Positions 56,901 through 64,000 of a stretch of DNA of 64,000 nt are shown here, piece after piece. The DNA is from Bemisia tabaci. Lineage: Eukaryota; Arthropoda; Insecta; Hemiptera; Aleyrodidae. Positions within the stretch are counted from its first letter, which is position 1; every line of letters begins with the position of its first letter. The stretch covers positions 5,332,001-5,396,000 of the forward strand of contig NC_092800.1 in NCBI RefSeq assembly GCF_918797505.1, read 5' to 3'. The position numbers were made by a program, and so were the translations under genes. The notes beneath the pieces are model-generated. The model ran no database searches, was not told the origin of the DNA, and saw nothing but the letters and a program-made list of their open reading frames with translations.

Positions 56901-57899
56901 AACATCGTCAAATCATCGTGAAAAGATAGTCAGCAAAAAAACTGATACTTGAGCGCAGGGTGGCATGAAACGTATGAAAAAAATGAAGGATTGGGAATTT
57001 CGGTGTAGTATTTCATATTTTTCGGGGGCTAGAGTATTCAACCCACACTCAAACACACAAAAAGAGAAGAAAGGCACAATTTTTACATTTTGCAAACAAG
57101 AAAAGGAACCGGTATTTTTCAATATCTTTCATAAATTTCCGAAATTTCATAAAATATTTCACGTGAAATTTCAAGGGTCTATTTTCCATGAACTTTTGCC
57201 ACCCTACACGGGCGCTGAGATATTTAAAATTTCAATAATGATTAATTAAAGGCACTGTCATAATGTCAAGATCCTCATTCTGCTCTGTTACGAAAGAGAG
57301 CCGTAAGTGATGTCTAGGACGAGCCTCGATTTATAAGAGCATGTGCTATCTAACCATGGCTCGCGGCTTTATTCCGCACCACGGTGCGTTTATCAAGAGT
57401 TCTAGTAAATTCCCCACTTGGTGAAACATTTTCGGCAGCGTCCGCACCCCGAAAACTTTAGCAGCTAGATCTGAGATTTGGTCGTCAGTTTTGTCGAGTT
57501 TACGGTGGATAACCTGAAAATTTGACCTTCAGCTGTCAAATTTTAGGTTTCGTCAAAATAAAAAAGAAATGATCTTCCATATTTTGTATTTTATCAATGG
57601 CAAATTATTGTAATCCTTCGCGCGGGACCATTTTCAAAATTGCACTACTGGATTTTACTGAAGGTTTGCAAAATGTCTTATTTTTTATGCTAGGTCAAGG
57701 ATCCGATTCAACTTTCATTGATCGCGATGTAAACCGCATGCCGTTTGAAGAACGACGACACTACGAATAAGGCCGTAAGAGCTGTACACGGTACCGGAAT
57801 AACCCCTACTTTTACACCACATAAAATGCAGAAAAATCGCAGGGAAAAACAGGACGGCAACGAGGAGGTCGAGACGAAAGAAATGCAGTCTAGCGAGCA

Positions 57900-58250
57900 G
57901 GCGGCGGGGGCGATGGAAGATAACCCCCGAATAGTCTAACGGTGGTCGGAGCGTTGACAGGCCGACGCGACACTCGGGCCCGAAAGCACAGGTTGACCAC
58001 CCCCAACCGCATCTCCCCTCCACCCCCGCCCGGGAGGAAAGCTCCAGCTCCAGGAGCCATAGCTGATGTTTATTGGCGCAAGATCGCCTTTGAAGCTGAG
58101 AATGGTTCCTGCTCGGCGCAGGATGGGGAGGGGGAGGGAGGCGGGGGGTGGGGAAGGAAGTGGACAAGTCGAGTATTTTAATGGTGTGTCAAGAGCGTGG
58201 TGCAAGGCGCATCAAAACTCCGGTTGCCCGGCTGCTAACCGTGCGCAAAC
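57900..58250 (-). promoter_or_regulatory. GC-rich intronic block
   Basis: G-rich on + (GATGGGGAGGGGGAGGGAGG) with CpG words. Open frames on both strands are compositional. Regulatory role only guessed. Confidence 0.2.
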
Positions 58251-59590
58251 TTGCAAACTCCACGTACCATGCTAATGAACACGATTTTCTTTCCCTCCCT
58301 AGGCGGGGCTGCCGGATTGGTTGCTCGGTCTGTCTTTACGAGGGTAACCTCGAATAAAAGCGGGTTTCCATCTTACACGGAGGAGCTATCGACCAATCGA
58401 AAAATGGATTATTCGCGAAATGCATTCTGGGATCGTCGTATAAAAAAGCGTTGGAGGCGGTTAGTCCATTTTCTGATTGTTCGTGCGATTTGAAGCGATC
58501 GAAAACGCATGTCCAACGCGAAGCTTTGGAAGAATTTTATAGTTCAATTAATCAAGAACCTACCAATATTATATTCCAAAAACTTTTGAATCCAAAGGTC
58601 AGAGTACCAAAATTCTGATTAAATCAATAACGAAAAAAAAACTGACGAAAATTCACGGAAAAGCAGATTGACAGCATTTGCGCATTTAAATACACGTAAT
58701 TTTGAACGATTTAAATGTATGGATGGTCCATTTTTGACGATGCGAGTATACGCTTCTATCGTCCCCCCAGAAGACTTTAAATGGAGTAAGGTAAATTACA
58801 TAGGGTACGTCACTGAATAGAGAGGGTGGATTATACCATACTTTGACCGAATTTCACCTCCTTTTAGGCGAATATTCGCGACGGTTCATTTTGTGAATGG
58901 ATGATTGTTGTATCACCGTTAGAGGTTAGACCGAACAGAATCGAGTATTTAATTTTCAACCAAAATGAACCCCAACCATGATTAAAAAAAGCGCGTGAAT
59001 TCGTTTTTTTCTTTCATTACACGAATTATTGCTTAAAACTTAGTAGTTGAAATACTTGTTTGAAGTGAAGAAAAACATTTTTCTGATACGTCGAACCAAA
59101 TTTTCCACTGTAAACCACGAGCTGACTCTCAGAATTTAAGTATTATTTGTCTTTCACAGCAGGTGGGAGTCCGTCACAGTATGCGTAAAGTAATTTACGA
59201 TTAAATTCACATTCCTAAAAATTTGAATATCAAGTTCCCATGGAATCCTCACTTTACCATACTCGGAATTTCTGGGGATTAAGACCAGACCGATAAAAGC
59301 TTTCAAAGACAGAAGCAAATCAACTGCTACCGTGACCATTATTAGCTTATTAACATAAATATATATGTAAAAATACAACTGTAGGAGAGGGTAACTTGTT
59401 TGTCGGGAACATTCGCAATTTGGATGAAAAGTGCCGAGTTTGGTTAATTGGAGCGATCGTCAAACTCTTTGTCAGATATTAAAACTTACATTCGTAACTT
59501 TTCACAGCAAAATAAGGACTTCGATCTGTAAAATTTTGAATAGTAAGAGCGCCCTCTTTTTTTGAAGATTCTGGACGACAGAGGAGACTT
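58251..59590 (-). other. Ubx intron, nothing recognised
   Basis: Unique AT-rich DNA without visible structure. Confidence 0.35.
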
Positions 59591-60060
59591 CAAGAGAGCA
59601 CCGATGATACCATTTCTGCTGCAATAAGACCAAAAAAGAATTTAATTTAGAGAAAATGGCAGACACTATGAAGAGTTCTCTAGCTGGACCACCATGAAAA
59701 TTATCTAAAGTTACCAGAATTTTATTTGCAAGTATGGACCCGAAAGATTATAATGGCTAATCAATGCTTGACTGCCAGGAAAGAGAAACCGTTGAGGCGG
59801 ACAGTTCGAACATCGATCAGGCATTAGAATCTTTCAGGTCTGCACTTGTAAATGAGGCGGGAAGTTCCCATCGCAAGAAATCTTGACCTAAATTGTTGTG
59901 ATCCAATATGATGGATGAAAAAAGTACGTGTTACACTAAGCAACGTTTGATAACTTTTAATATAAATTTTCGTTATGGTCCAGCTAGGGAACTCTTGCTA
60001 GTAAGGGTCTGTCATTTGTCTGTCATTTGCAGCAGAAATTTGGTATCGTCGATGCCTTGA
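59591..60060. mobile_element. Foldback element K, 470 bp with about 100-bp arms
   Basis: The left arm has GATGATACCATTTCTGCTGC, GGCAGACACTATGAAGAGTT and CTAGCTGGACCACCATGAAAA. On the right the same words run in inverse order (TTTTCGTTATGGTCCAGCTAG, GAACTC, GTCTGTCATTTG, GCAGCAGAAATTTGGTATCG). Loop about 250 bp. No known coding motif; single copy in the window. Confidence 0.78.
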
Positions 60061-62022
60061 GAAAACCAAAGCACCCAGTTTCGCCCACTTGCTTCTTCTA
60101 ATTCCGGAATTTTGCTCATATTTTATGAAAACTTTACGAAGCAAGTCCTGAATTGCCTAATTTTTAATACTATCCAGACAAATTGCCCCTCATTCAAGCT
60201 GGCAGCAGCGTCAGGCGACGCTAACCACAGGACTTGTCTCTCCGTTTATCTCCTTCCCCCGTGGTTGCTCCCTCCCCCCCCCCCCACTTCACCCCTGGCT
60301 CATCCGATGTTTCCTTTAATTAATGCAATCTAGTTTTTCTCCCAGTAAATGATTGCTTTTCTTCATTTTTTCTCCCCGCACTTCCCCTCCCCCGCTGCGT
60401 AGGCCGCAGTGAATTCCGTGCGTTAACCCGCTCCACCTCTGAACTGCAAAACCCCGCACGTGCGTATTGTTATCCGTTGTATTTGCGCGGTTTTCGGTGT
60501 GTGTTTCAAAAACTTAAAGGCCTACTTTGGCCGGACAAATTAAATTAGCCGGGATCTTATGCATGCATCCCGTGCCTTCTCGTCAGCCGGACGGCGTCGA
60601 GCATTAAGCTTCCATCCGTACTTTTTCATGAGCTCTCAATCGTATAAGAAGTCTAACATATCGAGGCTCATGTTAGAACGGTGAAGATCGTTTTTTCCGG
60701 TCATTGCTACTCGACTGTCCGCACTCTCTTGGGCAGGGGTTAATGGGCTGTGGCGGAGCCGACGTTAAGGTGGGCAAACAAAAATGATTTGCATGGATGA
60801 CTCAATCGGTTTTATGGCTTGTCAACATGACATAAGATCAAGATCTTGATTTTTGGTTTAGTTATAGTTTTTCCATCCCCCGTCTCCTCTCAATCAAAGT
60901 TGCGGGAAAGTCGTTGTTTAAGAAAGCTATCAGTCATTTTAATTCGCTTACTTGAACGAACCCATAACAGGGGCTGGGCATGAAATTTTAGACTTAAGAA
61001 TGCAACTGTTTATGTCAATTATGTTAGATTGTGAAATTTAAGGGAAGTTTCTCTGGTGGTATTTTACTAGGAAATCAATGCAGCCACTTATAAACATCTT
61101 CATTTTGTATTGTCGAAGATATCAGCGGTTACAGTTTTCACATTTTGCCAAGTCTAATCCATTGATTTATTCCACTATATGTTGATGCGATCAACTTTTA
61201 TGTGTGTCCAGAGCAATGTAATCAACTAAGGAATATGCAGGGAGATATTCCAAGGAAAAAAGTATCTACATCTTACGTTTTTCAAAAGATAGGAAAAAAT
61301 GGCGGAATCGTATTTAAGCCCGCGAATTCAGTGCAAAATGATGCTTGATTTTCAAAACTCGAGTATAATCTTGGCCTCTTCAATGATAGGTCAAAGTTAA
61401 CTCGTAGACATCTCAGAGATCCTGTGATGTTTGTCCGTTCATTTTTTCAAAGTTCTTGCGCCATACCGCCTCTCAAAAATGAAGATTTCCTTCATTCCTC
61501 GGCAAACCACTCCAGCCGACAAAGAAGCTGAAACCACTAAGTGATAGACTGGGTCTGCACTCATTCTTCCACAATTAATATTTCAAGAAAAAGAAGACGA
61601 CTTAAGAGGAGAAAGAATCTCTATCGACATTTTTTTCCCCCTCTTCGTCCGCGCTCAAGATGAATGTCTTACATAAAAATATTTATAAAATTTTATAGTT
61701 TCTTTAACGCAAGCTACCGGTCCATCAACTTTTCTTCTTCTTTTTATGTCATCATTTCCATCAGGTCTTGTCCTCGTAAACGGCATCGCAAGGTTGCTAG
61801 ATTCACTTTTCACTCTGTGTTTGAGACGACAATAATTGAATTTTCCGATTACTCTCTAATGGCTTATCTGGATAGGTGTTATGCTTTTTTATGATTCGCT
61901 GACTTTACTTGGTTTTGTTGGCCCTCTTTAGATCATTTTGCCTGTTTTATGAGGGTATCACGGAAAAGAAAATGTAATTGTTCCATAAAATTTCTTGATT
62001 TCTAAAAATAATTAAATTGAAT
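60061..62022 (-). other. Ubx intron; GC/pyrimidine-rich part 60200-60600
   Basis: 60240-60460 is C/T-rich with runs of C and CpG words. The rest is AT-rich. No exon recognised. Confidence 0.35.
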
Positions 62023-62277
62023 AATTGAGGGACATGGTGGATGAGGCGCATACGTGCAGTTTTTGAAAAAAGTTGAGATATTATTGATTTCAAGTAAAAC
62101 ACTATGCCTCATATTCTATAAAAAATTTCATCCCAAATTCCAATTTTTAAGCATCAAAAAGTCAGTTCGAACTGCCATTCCGCCATAAGGATCCATGTTA
62201 TTTTGAAACTTCAAACACGTATATCTCAAAATAGCAAAAACTGCATTTATGCACCTTGTCCTACAAGCCCCTCAATT
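62023..62277. mobile_element. Family H MITE, 255 bp
   Basis: Left AATTGAGGGACATGG, GCGCATACGTGCAGTTTTTG; right CAAAAACTGCATTTATGCACC, TTGTCCTACAAGCCCCTCAATT. These are imperfect inverted repeats of about 45 bp. An 80-bp deletion form is at 6556-6635. Confidence 0.75.
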
Positions 62278-64000
62278 AATCTTATCATTAGATGGCATAG
62301 TAAGTTCTGCGTCAAAGGATTACGCCGAATATTATGTACATACATTATACATATACTGGTTTAAATTAAAAAACCTCAAAATTGATAATAACTTACTCAC
62401 AAAATTTTTGAAAATGAAAATTTGAAACTTTATAAGAACTTTGACCGTCCTATTAAAAACACGAGTGCCTTAAACATTTTACCTCCTCTTTAATTTGTTT
62501 GAAATCACTTGACAACATCGCTCCTCCATGCCGATGGGAACAGCAGCCAATCGAAGTTAAAGATGGACGTTTTCGTCGCTCGAGAGGGAAACGATCGGTA
62601 TTTTAATTCGGGCGAATAAAAAGGATTAAGAATTCGTGAAATAATTATTGTTGACATTAAGATTCCATAAAATGCGCCGAAAAAAGCCACCGCAAACGAG
62701 GAACGCGTGGCAGAGGGATTAAGCGAGGGTTAGGTGGGGCGCTTTCGAATTTCGGCAATTGCCCACAGAGTATTTTAAGCCTGGAGAGAATTTCGACCGA
62801 TTTACACCTGTTTATCGATTTTATTGGATACTTTTAACTGGACCTCCTCTTCGAAACTCGGTTACTCACACGCACATTGAGGATTGGCTACTAAAGTTAC
62901 GACAATGATAGCGTTGACCAGAGCTATTATACCAAATATAGGGCTTAATATGCGGAGGAAAGTCACAAATTTCGATAAAAACAATGATAAAAAAAGTGTT
63001 TAACATGTCGCGGGATTTGAGCTGCGTAAGAATTGTTATCCTGGTTTGATGCTTCTGTTTCTGCGATCAGATAATGCCAAAAATTAGGTAAACTCGCTCT
63101 TTTTCATTCACGATCTAAATACAGCAGATAATCCGATTTCAAGGATTTGATTGAGGTGTACAAATGAGGGATTTTCCCGCATTGTGTAAATATTAGGACA
63201 TACTCGTATTCTGTGCTTTACATCAACTTAGTCCACCTCATGCAATACCTAATAAAAACTTTTCAAGCGGAAAAATAATGAGGAAATATTCATTTGAGTG
63301 GTTTTGGATAGTAATAAAAGACACAAAGCATTGCAAAAAAAAGCGTAAGCTTCTTTGAGAGCAAGAGACGCAGTAAGTGTAATAGTGTTTTCAGTGTAAT
63401 GATTAATGTGGATAAAATAATGCATTCAAAGTGAGTGCAATGACCAAAATCGACTGGCATCCCATAATAATTATGGGAATGAGAAAAAAAACACAAAGAA
63501 TTTGGAATTAGATCACTATTATGGAGTACTGAATTTATCACCGTCGCAGAGAACCAGAGACAAAAGAGAGGAGGATGAGGAGAAATGCAGGATATAGAGC
63601 AGAGAGAGAGAAAAAAGTCAAGAGAGGCGAAGGAGAGACAGAGATAAGGCGCATGGACTTGCATATCGGATATGTGAACAATTTCCACAAAGACCGTGCG
63701 CATGACTTATTGAATCCATACCCGGGGCACATACTTTTTCCCCTTATTTTTATCATTTTTTCCCAATAAACAACAGGTTCTTTTGTTTTAGAGGCTACCA
63801 TCTTGAACAGGTTTGCCAGCCAATTAGAGGACTCGGAGCGCCGTCAAAAGAATTCCTCTCCTCCGTATCTCCTTTCTTTCATCGTCCGTTTATTTTTTGA
63901 GTAAATATTTCACCGTCGTCCAGCTTTCGGTCTCGGCGAATGTTTTTTCTTACACGTCCGAGCTTCAATTCGTTCCATAAAAATGTTTAACACTTCATAT
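62278..64000 (-). other. Ubx intron, right edge
   Basis: No exon or element is recognised. 63540-63650 is A/G-rich (AGAGAGGAGG, GAGAGAGAG). The open frame at 63290-63703 (minus) reads through this tract and shows no known domain. Confidence 0.35.

Noticed and set aside
56465..56911. Overlapping frames of 139 (+) and 148 (-) codons
   Set aside because: Both strands are open over the same GC-rich bases, the sign of a composition effect; no recognisable domain in either.
57715..58167. 150-codon minus-strand frame
   Set aside because: Pro/Ser/Arg-rich low-complexity translation of a CpG- and G-rich tract, with an opposite open frame too. No motif.

Overview
The window is insect genomic DNA. It holds one coding exon that I can identify: the last coding exon of the Hox gene Ultrabithorax (Ubx), on the minus strand at 13671-13951. 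Reading it directly gives a 60-residue homeodomain typical of Ubx, followed by the UbdA motif and a short Gln/Ala tail. The exon starts at a phase-1 splice acceptor. The organism is an arthropod and almost certainly an insect. Long AT-rich spacers and many short inverted-repeat transposons suggest a repeat-rich genome. A hemipteran is my guess, but the species cannot be proved from this sequence.

Layout on the minus strand, in the direction of Ubx transcription. From 64000 down to 13952 lies what is most simply one very large Ubx intron. It contains no other exon I can support and no codons for the YPWM motif of exon 1, which is probably beyond 64000. The intron mixes GC/CpG-rich islands, possible cis-regulatory DNA with TAATTA, GAGAG and GCCAT words, with many non-autonomous DNA transposons. 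Below the stop codon, 13670 to about 7885 is AT-rich and almost free of transposons. It looks like the Ubx 3' UTR, with a good proximal poly(A) signal at 13223-13228 and a good distal one at 7904-7909. This stretch holds two 8-mer seed matches to miR-iab-4-5p and three 7-mer matches to miR-iab-8-5p, the Hox-cluster microRNAs known to repress Ubx. Positions 1 to about 7880 are intergenic DNA downstream of Ubx with more transposons, including a complete 1.0-kb hAT-type element with a perfect 8-bp target duplication.

Mobile elements. I resolved several MITE-like families by comparing copies inside the window. Family A is about 252 bp, has CTGCCGTG ends and a 4-bp target duplication. Family B is about 165 bp, palindromic, hAT-like, has CAGTGGCG ends and an 8-bp duplication. 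Family C is 120 or about 370 bp, has GGACGTATTTC ends and a 4-bp A/T duplication. Family E has ends like CCGCGTTTAGCA. There are also a number of single foldback elements. Two clear nested insertions (C inside A, and A inside a foldback) and one occupied/empty site pair give a relative order of insertion.

I found no complete protein-coding gene, rRNA, convincing tRNA, CRISPR array or transposase ORF, and no evidence for a new enzymatic system. The observations most worth following are the miRNA-site-rich candidate 3' UTR, a near-perfect 62-nt hairpin at 54810-54871, the CRE-like TGACGTCA palindrome kept in all long family C copies, and the short Ala tail of Ubx.
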